A stretch of 64,000 nucleotides of DNA, from positions 3,100,001 through 3,164,000 of the forward strand of contig NC_089430.1 in the NCBI RefSeq assembly GCF_026210795.1. Reading direction: 5' to 3'. Under the pieces are notes generated by a model that was not told the origin of the DNA, made no database searches, and saw nothing but the letters and a program-made list of their open reading frames with translations. Position numbers and translations under genes: made by a program. Positions 23,449 to 34,727 of this stretch are shown here, piece by piece (within the stretch, counting starts at the first letter, position 1; each line of letters begins with the position of its first letter). Source of the DNA: Rhizophagus irregularis. Taxonomy: Eukaryota; Glomeromycota; Glomeromycetes; Glomerales; Glomeraceae.

Positions 23449-26028
23449 TTAACTTAATTCTTTTAATGTTTCTTTTAACTTGTCGTGCATTGGTGTGCCT
23501 TCAAAAGAATTTTTTGTTTTTCCTATCAAACTCTTTAATAAACTTTTAGCTTGATATTTCCAATCTTTACAAACAATAATCTCTTCCTCTTCTATTATAT
23601 CAGTATTAGAATCTTTTTTGCGTAAAACCTTTTTATCACCAAAATTCTGGTATGCTTCTACGACATCTAATGCAACATTGGCTACTTTTTCAAACACAAT
23701 CTCTGAAGATTCTAACATTGGATCATGTAATACGCTTCGATATGCTTTCAAGTGTGCTTCAAGAACTTTATCATAATCCTTCTTCCAAAACCAAAATTGA
23801 GCACAGAGTTTCCATATATGATGATTTGAGGTAATTCGCGAGGTAATAGTTTCGGTCAATAAATTTTCAAGTCTCGGTGCTAATTTAGATGCATCTTGAA
23901 TATTTTTCGTAACGGCATTTATTAATAGTTCTAACACTTCCACATCAACACATGATTCTTTTTCTTTTTCCCATCGTAAGTCAACAACACGTTGCATAGC
24001 TCTCATAGTTTCAGCAAATTCACCAATATCAATAGCTATATACATATAGTTTGTCCATATTTTCCAACTATCATGTTTTAATTTCAATCCTTGTTGGAAT
24101 GCATTGAAAGCGTCTGTTTTACGATTTTGTCTCAAAAACACTGATGCTAAATTATTCCAAGCTTCAGGATTTTCAGGATCAATAGCTATAACTCGAGAAA
24201 AAGCTTGTATAGCAATTTCCCATTCTTCCAAATGCATTGCAGCACATCCCTGAATAAACCAGGAATTTTCAAAAAGAGGATTTATTTTGAGGGCATTCGC
24301 ATAACAATCAACGGATTTTCGATATTCTTCATGTTTATACCAATATCCACCAAGAGATCGCATTGCACGAGCGAATCGATTTCCCGAAATTTCCCATGCA
24401 TGTTCCCAATGTTTTGGATTCTTTTCAACGTCACCTAAAAGACAATAAAGTTTGGGTGAATTTGGTGTTATTTGAAGTTGTTCATGTATAATTTGTTTAG
24501 CCTTTTCTTCCTTTTCAAGCATAATATAACAGTTGATCACATCTTCCCACATTTCTAGTCGTTCAAATATTTCTAAAGATGAACGAACAACGCCTAATGA
24601 CAAATATTGCACAGCAAGTTCCTTTTCCATTTCCCATTTTGGTGGTAATAAAATTTGATAAAAATATGATATTCGTTCTTGCGCACTAGAAAGTTCAAGA
24701 GGAAATTGATCAACGAGCGCTTGAAGTTGAAGAACAGAACGTTCAACTGTTCGAACCTTTGCTTTTTCAAGGCGTGATCTTAATAATAATGCCATAGTGT
24801 AAACCATCCAATTGTTTGGATTTTCTAATACACGAGATACGTAAGGTACCATTTGTTCTATAGTTATACCATGAGACGGATTAGTATTTTTTATATCTAA
24901 ACAAAAAGCGAGCAAAAGACATTGATCGATAACTTTAAGATTCTTTTGATTATGAGGATCTAAATCTGTATTATCTTTGTCATCTTTTTGGCCATCTTGT
25001 TTAGAAAATTCGATTTTTTCCAGAAGAGTGTCATCGTTTAATATTAAATTATCTGGAAGATTTTTCTTTGTAGTGTTTTCATCTTGAGATTCTTTAGAAT
25101 CAGCACTATTAGCAACAATTAACAATTGTGATACATCAAATGTTTGAAATTTTGTTCTTTTGCCTAATGCTCCAGTTATTTTCCATTGAAATCCACTTGA
25201 TTTTTGTGCTTTTAAAAAACAATCAACCCCTAAAGAATCTTGGCCATAATAATGATATAAAAGACCGAGTTCAATATAATATCTAGTATAAATATCTAAA
25301 TTTGTTGAAGGAAGTTTACTTTCAAGTGTTTTAAAATATTGAAACATTAAGTCGTGCAAAGAACCGGCAACATTATCTAGAATACGTTGTTGAATGAATA
25401 GAACTCTTTGCGCCCACCATAAAGATGTTTTCAAATCAGTAAAAATTTGTTCATTTTCCACCAAGATAATTCTTGAAATTAGAAGATATAAAGCTTGAGG
25501 TGTCAAATGGTAAGTTTCTTCACCATCAACAGACAATATTTCAAGAGCTTTCTTATTTAATTCGTCAGTATTGCATTTTTCTCTTATAATTGTTGGTAAA
25601 AGATCATGTGATTCAAGATCCAAATTTGGTCCCGTCCAAGAAATTTGTACAAAGGCATTTAAACAAGCGATTGCAATACAGAGTAAATTAAGTTGTCTAA
25701 ATAATTGATGATGTTGTTGTTGTTGTGATTCTAATTCTGGTAAATCACTTGAAATATACTCCTTGGTCCTCTTAGAAATATAAGCGTTTACATCCAAATT
25801 TTCTACAAATTTTTTGATACAATCATCCTCTGCAGATAATTCTGTTCCAAAAATCTGTTTTGCTATATTACATGTCAAACATTCCTTATATAGCCCATTG
25901 ATAATATTCGATACTAAAGTTTCTGTTGAATTTGATGAATTCTCTTGTTCCTCTTGTATAGAATTTCCTAAAATTAGTGACCATTCTAATTTTTCAATAT
26001 AATTTGCAGTATTGTTTGAAGAATCCAT
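23449..26028 (-). CDS. EMW1: TPR protein EMW1/TTC27
   Basis: Intronless 859-aa TPR protein matching the EMW1/TTC27 family in length and layout. The N-terminal half is a conserved helical region (LNLLCIAIACLNAFVQISWTG at ~115-135; KTSLWWAQRVLFIQQRIL near 205). TPR repeats fill residues ~480-700: YLSLGVVRSSLEIFERLEMW, GGYWYKHEEYRKSVDCYANA, WFIQGCAAMHLEEWEIAIQA, AWNNLASVFLRQNRKTDAFN, WTNYMYIAIDIGEFAETMRA. Yeast Emw1 is essential and linked to cell-wall integrity, and human TTC27 has been linked to assembly of U5 snRNP; either role could apply here. The start MDSSNNTANYIEKLEW is the first ATG. It is head-to-head with SPC1, sharing ~410 bp. Confidence 0.88.
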   Translation of the reverse strand: MDSSNNTANYIEKLEWSLILGNSIQEEQENSSNSTETLVSNIINGLYKECLTCNIAKQIFGTELSAEDDCIKKFVENLDVNAYISKRTKEYISSDLPELESQQQQHHQLFRQLNLLCIAIACLNAFVQISWTGPNLDLESHDLLPTIIREKCNTDELNKKALEILSVDGEETYHLTPQALYLLISRIILVENEQIFTDLKTSLWWAQRVLFIQQRILDNVAGSLHDLMFQYFKTLESKLPSTNLDIYTRYYIELGLLYHYYGQDSLGVDCFLKAQKSSGFQWKITGALGKRTKFQTFDVSQLLIVANSADSKESQDENTTKKNLPDNLILNDDTLLEKIEFSKQDGQKDDKDNTDLDPHNQKNLKVIDQCLLLAFCLDIKNTNPSHGITIEQMVPYVSRVLENPNNWMVYTMALLLRSRLEKAKVRTVERSVLQLQALVDQFPLELSSAQERISYFYQILLPPKWEMEKELAVQYLSLGVVRSSLEIFERLEMWEDVINCYIMLEKEEKAKQIIHEQLQITPNSPKLYCLLGDVEKNPKHWEHAWEISGNRFARAMRSLGGYWYKHEEYRKSVDCYANALKINPLFENSWFIQGCAAMHLEEWEIAIQAFSRVIAIDPENPEAWNNLASVFLRQNRKTDAFNAFQQGLKLKHDSWKIWTNYMYIAIDIGEFAETMRAMQRVVDLRWEKEKESCVDVEVLELLINAVTKNIQDASKLAPRLENLLTETITSRITSNHHIWKLCAQFWFWKKDYDKVLEAHLKAYRSVLHDPMLESSEIVFEKVANVALDVVEAYQNFGDKKVLRKKDSNTDIIEEEEIIVCKDWKYQAKSLLKSLIGKTKNSFEGTPMHDKLKETLKELS

Positions 26029-26441
26029 TCTCCTTTTTTTTTATTAAAAAAAAAAATATAAAAATAAAAGCGTTTAAAATAATTTTTTAATTTGTAAGCA
26101 TTTTTTATATGCCTTAAAAAAGATGATTTTCAATCTGATAACGATCCTTCCAATCTACCAATCAATTCAGGTGATTAATCAATTAGCTCCACGTTTTGTT
26201 GTACAAATAACTTTGAAAAATTTATATAATGAGAGTAATAATCGAAATTTTTTTTTCTTATCAAATGCATAGAATTTGACGAGTTAATTTCTTTTTAAAG
26301 TTTCATATAACATAAAAATTAATAAATTGTTTTTTTAATATTACCCTAATTTATTATTTACTTAATTTAATTAATTTAAATAAACTCATAACATTGTTAA
26401 ATTTGATTTATTTAATTTGAGGATTTTTTTAATTTAGCATA
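26029..26441. promoter_or_regulatory. divergent promoter EMW1/SPC1
   Basis: A 413-bp AT-rich interval between two oppositely transcribed genes. A T-tract/A-tract pair lies directly at the EMW1 start, a nucleosome-poor type of sequence. No specific factor site is claimed. Confidence 0.4.
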
Positions 26442-26995
26442 ATGTGGTTCGAATGGAAAATTGTAAGAATATCTTTTATTATTATTGACTATTACCATTT
26501 TATTATACTATAACGGTTTTTTTTATATATATTTTTTAGGATTTTGAAGGTCAAAAACAGGCTGAATTAATTTCTCAAGTGGGAATCATATTATTTGCGG
26601 TATATATTGTATATGATAATCTTTTAATATGTTCTTTATTTACAAAGAAAATATGTATTTAGTTAAAAAGTTTTTTTTTTAAAAAAAAAAATTTAGGCTA
26701 TTGGATTTATTGCGGGATTCTTACTACAAAATCTTATCTTGGCTTTTCAAATCTTTGGCGGTGGAATTTTTCTTACATCCTTAGTATGTATTTTGATCCA
26801 TATTATTTTATTAAAATCAATTTTTAATTTTTCATTCATTTTCTTATATAATTTTTTTTTAAAAAAAAAAAGTTTGTGCTTCCACCTTGGTCATTTTATA
26901 ATCAACATCCAGTTCAATGGCTTCCTCCAATTCAAATTGAAAAGGATAAACCTGAACAAGAAGAAGTTGATGAATTAAAAGAAAAATCTACTTAA
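26442..26995 (+). CDS. SPC1: signal peptidase complex subunit 1
   Basis: Four small phase-0 exons, 26442-26462, 26540-26599, 26697-26783 and 26873-26995, give a 96-aa protein. It is a subunit of the ER signal peptidase complex. The family signature is complete: DFEGQKQAELISQ at the start, two membrane helices (IGIILFAAIGFIAGFLLQ-like and FGGGIFLTSLFV), and the PPWSFYNQHPVQWLPP block after the second helix, followed by a charged cytosolic tail. Length matches SPCS1/Spc1. Because the exons are tiny, no single frame longer than 80 codons shows the protein. Two introns end in a T-run followed by an A-run just before the acceptor AG, an unusual acceptor context. Confidence 0.93.
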
Positions 26996-27983
26996 TAAGA
27001 TAATGAAAGATTATTGGTTAATTTATTTCTTCATTTAAAATATGAGATAGACTTAAATCAAAAAAGGTTTTTGATATATTCTATTTTTTTTGATTCGAGA
27101 TTATTTTAGAAGATCGTAATATAATTTTTTAAAAAATAAAATAAAATAAAATAAAATAATGCTTTTGATTATTATCATTATTACTTGTAATTGTTTTTAT
27201 TCTTGGATCCTTTGTGAAAAAATTACATTATTAAAACTATTCATTAATTTTTTACCATTGTTCCTAGATAAGATAGACACGACTTTCATACTTCACGTCG
27301 AATCTGGCTATTCTGGTATATATATTTTTAGAAATTCTTTTTAAAAAAAAGAAAATATTCAAATTAAATATTTTAACAAATATTTACTTATATTATAAAA
27401 ATGAAATTTGAAATACCTCCACTACAGTATATAACAAAAGTTCTGATGAAGGTCAATCATCAAAATACATGGTTATTATTAGTTAATTTTATCTTTAGAC
27501 GAGAATTATTTCTTTATATGTGACATTTGAACGTAAATTGTGATTCTGCTGACATGCAAAGAATTACCGGTAAATTTTATATTATTTCATTTTTAGTATT
27601 TAATCATTATCTAAGTTTTCAGATGTTTTATGAAATTCTCTTATTAGAGTCGTACCTTTATTTCGTAGTCCATCCAGTGTATTTAAATTATGTCCGGTAT
27701 ATATAATTGGTCATTGGACATCTGATTGATGTATGTCCAATTAGGTTTTCATTACTCATTTCAACTAAATTTTCTAGGATATGGTAAAAAATGTTGCACA
27801 ATTAATAATATTTATCCTACGAAAGAAGAATCACGTGGGCCGTTGAACATATTTATAAATTCTCGGAAGTTGGTCGGCGTTTAATAACGCGAAGATTCAT
27901 GAACTTACGATCGTAATCAAGTAATTAATATGATCATTAAATGCTAGGCAATTGTGTAAAAATGCTTCGGTTAGCATCAAAGA
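26996..27983. other. intergenic
   Basis: No gene supported. A plus-strand frame at 27159-27344 starts just after an (AAAAT)n run, is hydrophobic at first and has no motif or splice context. Confidence 0.45.
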
Positions 27984-28247
27984 TTATATTAATAAAGAAT
28001 GATTATGTTGATCTTGAGTGTTCGAGAGGTATTGATCAAGGTGAGTTGCACACTCTTGCACAAATTCTTCAAAACTGAATTTTGTTACATTAGGATCCAG
28101 TTCTTGTATAATTCTGCTAAATATATATATTATAATAACATAGTTATTCAGAGTTTTGAGTCCTCCTAACCTACATGCTAGAGGAACATTTGGAACCCTC
28201 ACGAATACCGGAGCCGGAACGAAGGAGCTCATTCTTTTAGTTGTCAT
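27984..28247 (-). CDS. small hypothetical protein, tentative
   Basis: A minus-strand frame of 87 codons begins MTTKRMSSFVPAPVFVRVP and ends in a folded-looking helix, FSFEEFVQECATHLDQYL. The centre (28117-28170) is A/T-rich and could be a 54-nt in-frame intron with a weak GTTAGG donor and TTTAG acceptor, giving a 69-aa product; read-through is equally open. A (GGTGAT)-like repeat lies upstream at ~28310-28335. No family recognised. Confidence 0.3.
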   Translation of the reverse strand: MTTKRMSSFVPAPVFVRVPNVPLACRLGGLKTLNNYVIIIYIFSRIIQELDPNVTKFSFEEFVQECATHLDQYLSNTQDQHNHSLLI

Positions 28248-29122
28248 TCCTTATTGTATTTACAATGGTATTTGCAATTCACTGATTATGTAAATTTTTG
28301 TTTGTGGTGATGGTAATGGTGATGGTGATGATGGTGATAGACCAGACGTTTATACATTGGTCAGACGCTTTTTATATTGACCATTCAATGGGGCAAGAAA
28401 CTGTGTTGCTTTAATGAAGGAAATCTCAACTCTATTACTTAGAACAAAACAAGATAGACATTTCGTTGCTTTCAATTGTGCCAATTGTGCCAGTTTTGAG
28501 AACATATGGCTATACCTTAGTTTACTTTTACGCAAGTAAAATAATTTTGTTTTTGAACATACCACTTCTTTCTTTCTAAAATATAGTATAATCGAAAAAT
28601 TACTCATAGGTTCAGGTATAAAGGGAGGTAATTCTTGTTGAATAATTGAATAATTAAAATTTCTATTAAATTTTTTACGCGTTTTATAGTCATGTGATCT
28701 CGAAACTAATTTAATTTTTTGAAAGGAAAAATTGAAAGAAATTATTTTTTTTTATAAAAAAAAAAAATTTCGTGATTAAAACCTTTAATAGATTAAAGTT
28801 TTTCGAAGAAGTGGTACGAACTATAATTGGTCGTTAAATGAACTTTATCGTTTGACGCGTGAGAAAATTAGGACGTGTTAAGAATTAGATGATGTCATCG
28901 ATTGGTTGTATAACTTTTTAAACTTTGTGATTTCGTGATTAAAAGTTTAAATAGTTTATAGTTTAATAGTTTAATAAAGTTAGTTTATTACATAAATAAT
29001 TCTAAGTTTAATACTCTAAATTATACATTCGTCAAGTTATCATTGTTAAATTAAAAATTATTCTTTTTTTGCAATATAAATATATATTGAAATATTGAAA
29101 ATACTTTTTTTATACTCTAATA

Positions 29123-29156
<34 letters not shown>

Positions 29157-29328
29157 TGTATATATATAAATCTAAAATAAATAATAATAAATGTTCAAAA
29201 ATTATACTAAAAGAAAATATATATATATATATTATATATATATATATATAAAAATTAATGATATATCTAAAATTAAAAAAAAAATAATAAAAAAAGTAAA
29301 AAAAAAAAGATTATTTTATTATTTTTTT
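28248..29328. other. intergenic with microsatellites
   Basis: Contains a GGTGAT-rich run (~28310-28336), an uninterrupted (TAA)n/(AAT)n run at about 29122-29156, and (AT)n runs at about 29217-29252 just downstream of the BTB-C gene. No gene supported. Confidence 0.6.
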
Positions 29329-30177
29329 TTATAAATTAAAGTTAAGAGAAGAATATTTAAGGATTTCATTTTTATCAAAAACATTACCAACAATCTTTAA
29401 ATCAAAATAATTTGGTTCAGGTTCATATTTAAATCTCTTATCTAAACTCCATCTTATATCAGGTATATATTTTTTAATATAATGTTCAATTGGTTTAGGA
29501 AACATTTCTAACATAAAATAACCACTAGAAACGTAAGGTTTTAATAATTTATCAATATTAGGTTGAGAATGAATTGATTTTGGTACATCTTTTGTTGGTA
29601 ATCTATCATAAAATTTTACATGTAAAATATTTTGATAATCTTGTCTTGCTAAACATATAGATTCCAATAATGCTTTAACAAATCCATCCAATTTTATTGC
29701 TAATAATTTATATTCTTCTTCAGCGCTCATATTATGTTTATCAGGTGACATCTCTTTCATTGGAATTTGAAAATAATCCAATTCTTTCAAAAGTTCTTTT
29801 CGAGTTACAAATGTATAACAACAAAAATTTGTTGTTTTGGTATCAGTATCTTCTTGACTTGGCCAAATAATTTCTCCTGTACGATAAAATTCTAATATAT
29901 AATGGAATGCTTTCCCATTACGATCAATAAAATATTCATTATCATTAGTTGGATGTAATAATGCATGATTACGTTCTTGAAACATCGTTCCGAGTAACGT
30001 TTCTGGATATGCTGTTAAAGTAGATCGATACGTTTCATACTAACAAACGAATTATAAGAGTTCGAAGATCAGTATATTTCAAATAATAAGGTAATAAACC
30101 ATGACGTAAACAAATTTTACCTTAACTCCACCAACATTTAATATAATTCGTTCTTTACTCAAATTGTAATCCCCCAT
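29329..30177 (-). CDS. BTB (T1/KCTD-type) protein C
   Basis: Minus strand, exon 1 30121-30177 and exon 2 29329-30039, 255 aa. Exon 1 encodes MGDYNLSKERIILNVGGVK; exon 2 continues YETYRSTLTAYPETLLGTMF and EYFIDRNGKAFHYILEFYRTG. The split after the first beta strand is the same as in proteins A and B. The C-terminal domain again has KLDGFVKALLESI and LLKPYVSSGYFMLEMFPKPI. It is closest to protein B, sharing FQERN and HPTN with it in the BTB fold. This points to duplication within the locus or family. Function is inferred only at the level of a BTB adaptor. Confidence 0.88.
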
Positions 30178-30814
30178 TATCTTTTTCTTTGAATTTTTTA
30201 AATTAACAAATTATTTAATAAGAATATGAACCGATGAAGGATGAACCGATGAAGAAAAAGTCAAATCAGATCATATAAAAAAAAAATCTTTTTATTTTTT
30301 TTTTCCAAATTAAAAAAAAAAATTGAAAGAAAAAAAAAATTAATAAACATATTACTTACCTATTTATGTTAGTTATAGGCTGAATTATCGTATATTTTAG
30401 GCAAATCTTCCCACTCCGATTGTTCCACGTATTTTGTACGACTTTTCGATTACACAATACGCAGTAATAAATATCACTTTAGTCTTTAGTTCATAAATAC
30501 AGATGGATAACGCGAAGATCAGGGACTCTTCTCTAGGAAAGATATGGTAGAATAATTTTAATTATTTTGTTTTACACATAAATAATTTGTTATGACTAAA
30601 AAAAATCATTTACAGTTTTACAATGCAAAGAATCAAAAAGTTGTGATGATAATTCTGCGCCATCAAAAATAAGTATCTTTGTATCCTCCTTTATTTCAAA
30701 TTGAATAATTGAAAAAAGTACAATACAAAAATATTTAAATAAAATAACGAAATTCAAAATTAATTTAAATAAATAAATAATTGGAGACAAAATCAAAATT
30801 TCAAATCAAATTAT
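30178..30814. other. intergenic
   Basis: Promoter side of BTB-C and 3' side of the F-box/R3H gene. A-rich and T-rich runs at 30280-30345. No gene supported. Confidence 0.45.
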
Positions 30815-32076
30815 TTAACGAAAGATTACAACATCCTGTCTCATAACAACCAAAAATCTACCATCACCTTCACCAAAACTAATACTTTTCAATCCACGAA
30901 TTTCAGCTTGACGATGTAATTGTTTTCTTTGATAAGCACTTAATTCTTTTGGAAATTTCAGGACTCTTTCATCACTTACATCAAATCTTTTCAACATCTT
31001 AATCATTACAGTGGTTAAATCATCATGAGAATAACCCTCAAAATTCACGCCTGAATTAAAATTTTTAGGAGTAACATAATTTGTCAAGATTGTACGATTA
31101 AAGTCTTCTTCCCCTTTACCTATATTAGGTCTTCTTGGTTTAGGTTGATTACGTATTTCATGCGAAAATTTCCACTTATTATTATCAGAATTTTTAGATT
31201 GATTCATTTTATTTTCTAAATCTTTACGTCTTGGGGCCTTTGGTGGCTTTTGATTTACCGATTGCGACTTCATTTGATGACGTTGATGATGTTTTGATGG
31301 TTGTTTTTGTGAATGATTAGACTTACTTTCTTTTTCTTCTGGAGGTAATTCATTATTATCATCAGTTGAAGTTTTGTCTTGACGTTTCTTTTTCCATTCT
31401 CTATTCTCAGCATGACTGAGATTTAATAAAAATATATATAATATATTATATATTTTATAGTTATATATATATATATATATAAATATATAAGTTTTTACCT
31501 AAATGGAAAAAATTTTCCAGCAACAGCCCAACATTTTGCTAATTCTCGTCTGTAAAATTTTTTCTTATTTTCAACATTCTTTTCCCATTCAATATAAGAT
31601 TTATTTTTAGCTTTACCTTTTTTACCAACACTTTTACTAAAATCTTCTTGATTTTTCCAATCATCTAATAATTGATTATAACCATCCCATTCATACATAT
31701 TATCAGTCCATTTTGAAGGTTCAACTCCACTTTCTTCAATTACAACTTTATCAATATATTTATGCATTTTAAATGTAATATCATTTTGATTGGTAAATTC
31801 TGGATGTAAATTTTTGGTAAAAAGGTACAATTTATTTAATGAAGGAATTGTTACCATTTGAGATAATAATTGTTGTTTGGTTAATACTCTTAAAGTTGAA
31901 CATGTTAAAGATAAAGAAGTTAAAGTTGGAATATCTTCAAGGTAAGAAATTATTTGTGTCCAAGTTTCAACAGGACAAATTTCTAAAGCAAGTTTCTTTG
32001 GTTCTTTTAAAGATTCAAGGAATTCTTCCTTATCAGAAATATCTAAATCATCTAAATCAATTTCATTCTCACTCAT
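30815..32076 (-). CDS. F-box-like / R3H domain protein
   Basis: Minus strand, exon 1 31499-32076 and exon 2 30815-31415, joined in phase (AG|T), 392 aa. After an acidic start, residues ~30-75 look like an F-box (CPVETWTQIISYLEDIPTL, LSLTCSTLRVL). A charged middle region holds repeated Trp (SKWTDNMYEWDGYNQLLDDW) and a Lys/His/Gln-rich stretch. The last ~60 residues form an R3H domain: FPKELSAYQRKQLHRQAEIR, then GLKSISFGEGDGRFLVVMR, with the Arg...His spacing of the family, though the first Arg context is QRKQLH. R3H binds single-stranded nucleic acid; an F-box recruits SCF ubiquitin ligase. Together they suggest a ligase adaptor for an RNA-linked target, which is inference. The intron contains an (AT)n run. 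Confidence 0.78.
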
Positions 32077-32465
32077 TTCTTTAAAGAAAGATTTTTTGGG
32101 GGAGTTTTTTTTTTTTCAAGAAAAATACGAAAAATTCGGGTTCGAAAGAAATAAAAAGGGGAAGACCTTTTTTTTATTAAAAAAATGAATAATTATTAAT
32201 TTATATATAATAAATTATTTTTGATAAACAAGATAACAAGAACTAAACGGGTGTTACCCAATGATTTTCCCATGCTATACTTAATTACTTTTTAAAATAC
32301 GTAATTATACGTAATCTAGCTTTTGTGGTAACTGACCACTGACCATAAACAAAACCCTTATTTAGATGAAAAATTAACCGAAGACTTTGAAATAAAAATT
32401 TAAAAAATTTTATTAACTGGAATTTTTTTTTAAAAAAAAAAATAATAATCGATTAATTTTATTAA
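32077..32465. other. promoter side of F-box/R3H gene
   Basis: AT-rich leader and intergenic DNA with T-run/A-run pairs near 32108 and 32425. No gene. Confidence 0.4.
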
Positions 32466-32807
32466 ATCTTTTAGTCAATTTTGAAAACATTAAAAAAATT
32501 CACTTAAAAAATAAATACACATCCTATACTTGGATTGATTTTATTGAAACCGGTTCGATAGAATATGTTCATTTGTTTCTTTTTAGAGTAATCTTTTAGT
32601 CAATTCTGAAAACATTTTTAAAAATTCACTTAAAAATAATTACTATACTTGGATTGATTTTATTGAAACCGGTTCGTTAGAATATGTTCATTTGTTTCTT
32701 ATTAGAGTAATCTTTTAGTCAATTTTGAAAACATTTTTTAAAAATTCACTTAAAAATAAATACACATCCTATACTTGGATTGGTTTTATTGAAACCGGTT
32801 CGTTAAA
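32466..32807. repeat. ~120-bp tandem repeat, 2.8 copies
   Basis: Three copies start at 32466, 32591 and 32710 with ATCTTTTAGTCAATT, and each carries the word ATTGAAACCGGTTCG. Copies 1 and 3 share an ACACATCCT segment that copy 2 lacks. The third copy is truncated after CCGGTTCGTTA. Confidence 0.88.
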
Positions 32808-33540
32808 AAATAATAAACTAAACTCTTTTTAGATAATTGAAATTGAAATACTAAACTTTTTAACACGCATATATTAAAATATATATTAAAATATGGTTCA
32901 TAGAAATCTCATACATATTATGATGTGATTGGTGGATGAATCTATTGAATCATTCATGTGTGACAAATAGGAATTTAGGATTTACTGAACTGCGGAGTTT
33001 ATGTGATACAAAGTGACCCGAGTTAACAAAAAGTATTCACGGTCACATGTCATTGATGTATGCAACATCGGAGAGGCTCATCACAAATATAAAAGAACCC
33101 TTTCTAAAAGTAAAAATAAAAATAAGATAAAAATCACAAATATAAGGAACCCGAATATACCTTTATAAATGAAAACTTTGTTTTTTTAAACAATGGTTTT
33201 ATTTTTTAATAATATTAATCAGTTTTTTTTTTTCAACGATTTTTATATCGTTCTTGATGTCATCACGAGCTAATTTTCTCGATTCCCGATTAAATTTATA
33301 ATAATAATTTATTGGCCATAAGTTTACTATTTGTCAAAGAAATTCTTTTTGCGAAAAAAGTCATATATTTTTTTATTTAATACTTAAAAGTAATATTTTA
33401 TAATAAAATACGGAAAAATAAAACGCGTTACGAATAAATGCTATTATTACATAACTAACTTGATCAAGAACGATCCATTTGCACTCATGTCATAATATTT
33501 TTACTAATAAGGCACAGCCCAATGATCGCAGTATAATATT
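32808..33540. other. intergenic
   Basis: No gene or clear repeat recognised; long T and A runs at 33180-33240. Confidence 0.4.
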
Positions 33541-33549
33541 CAATAAAAA

Positions 33550-33620
33550 AAGACATGGGCCAAGTACAGGATTCGAACCCGAACCTTTAAATAATCGAGT
33601 CTTCATTTGGTTCATTATAA
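33550..33620 (-). repeat. tRNA-derived repeat or tRNA pseudogene
   Basis: Read on the minus strand the segment contains a perfect pol III B-box/T-loop (GGGTTCGAATCC, 33569-33580) followed by a 3' end TACTTGGCCC and a T-run. The 5' half does not form a convincing D or anticodon arm. This fits a decayed tRNA or the head of a tRNA-derived SINE. Confidence 0.5.
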
Positions 33621-34249
33621 CAAATTACAAAAACTTTAATAATTGAGCAAAGCCTTTAACTGTCACGTGATTTATGACAGAATAAATTTGAAAGCGCCAG
33701 GATATTAATTTAGGGTACCTACCAAAAATACATTAATACCAAAAATGATAACAGATAATATTTATTATTCAGATCAAAATTAAAATTTTTTAAATCATAA
33801 AATTCTCTTATAATTAAATCATTACAACTTGTTAAACATGTATTTTATTAAAAATTCAAACTCAGTTACAACTTAATTTGGATATGCATATATATATATG
33901 AATTTTTTTTGTTTATTTGTTTGTTTTATTATTATACGGATTAACTCGAACTGGTAATTTATAATTTTTAGTATCTGAAAAAATTGTGACGACTCGTATA
34001 ATGATTTCTACTCGTAAATTCATTGATCATTGTTCTTTTTTTAAAAATTTTTAGGGAAGACATTATTAAATCTATCTTTTTTGTTTTTTTGTTTTTTCTT
34101 TTTAATTTTGACAGAATTTAATTTTTGACGGAATAATATAATATTTTACGGAATTCAATTTTAACGGAATATTGTACATTATATCGGAAAAATGTAAATT
34201 CAAAATTCTTGAATTCTTGAATTCTTGGTTAATAAATAGTATACAAATA
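33621..34249. other. intergenic
   Basis: No gene supported; A/T-rich with (AT)n at ~33888-33900. Confidence 0.4.
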
Positions 34250-34360
34250 AAAAAACCATTTTTTTTTTTCGGAAATTTTATCAAAATAAAACCATTGTTT
34301 TTTTTTTCTCGGAAATTTTATCAAAATAAAACCATTGTTTTTTTTCCCGGAAATTTTATC
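34250..34360. repeat. ~39-bp tandem repeat, about 3 copies
   Basis: Three units contain GGAAATTTTATC (at 34271, 34311 and 34349), the first two followed by AAAATAAAACCATTG and a T-run; periods are 40 and 38 bp because the T-run length varies. Confidence 0.8.
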
Positions 34361-34696
34361 GTTTTTATCGTTTGCGATGATAATATTAATTATTTTTAAA
34401 AAAAAACATTTTTTTTTTCATTTTTTTTTCGGAAATTTTTTAATATCAATGATTCAAATAATAATGTTTTTTAAATAAATAATTAAATAATTAATTAAAT
34501 AAATAAATAAATAAAAAATGAAATAAATCTACGTTCAATAATTAATCATTATTACTCAATAATTATATATAAAATTTTGATCATTTTTATTTTGATTACT
34601 TTATCATATAATAAAATATAAAAATCATAAAAAAAAAATCTATCAACAAATGATGATACATATTAACGGTTCTTAAATTATTTTATTTTTAAATTT

Positions 34697-34727
<31 letters not shown>

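Noticed and set aside
26739-26978. 79-codon frame as a stand-alone membrane protein
   Set aside because: It is part of SPC1 exon 3 running into an intron; the spliced gene explains it.
27159-27344. Hydrophobic 61-codon frame
   Set aside because: Preceded by an AAAAT repeat, no homology-like motif, no splicing partner.
28350-28607. 85-codon minus-strand frame
   Set aside because: Mixed but motif-free, no splice sites joining it to the neighbour at 28247.
34172-34399. 75-codon frame rich in Phe and Lys
   Set aside because: Translation of the GGAAATTTTATC tandem repeat.
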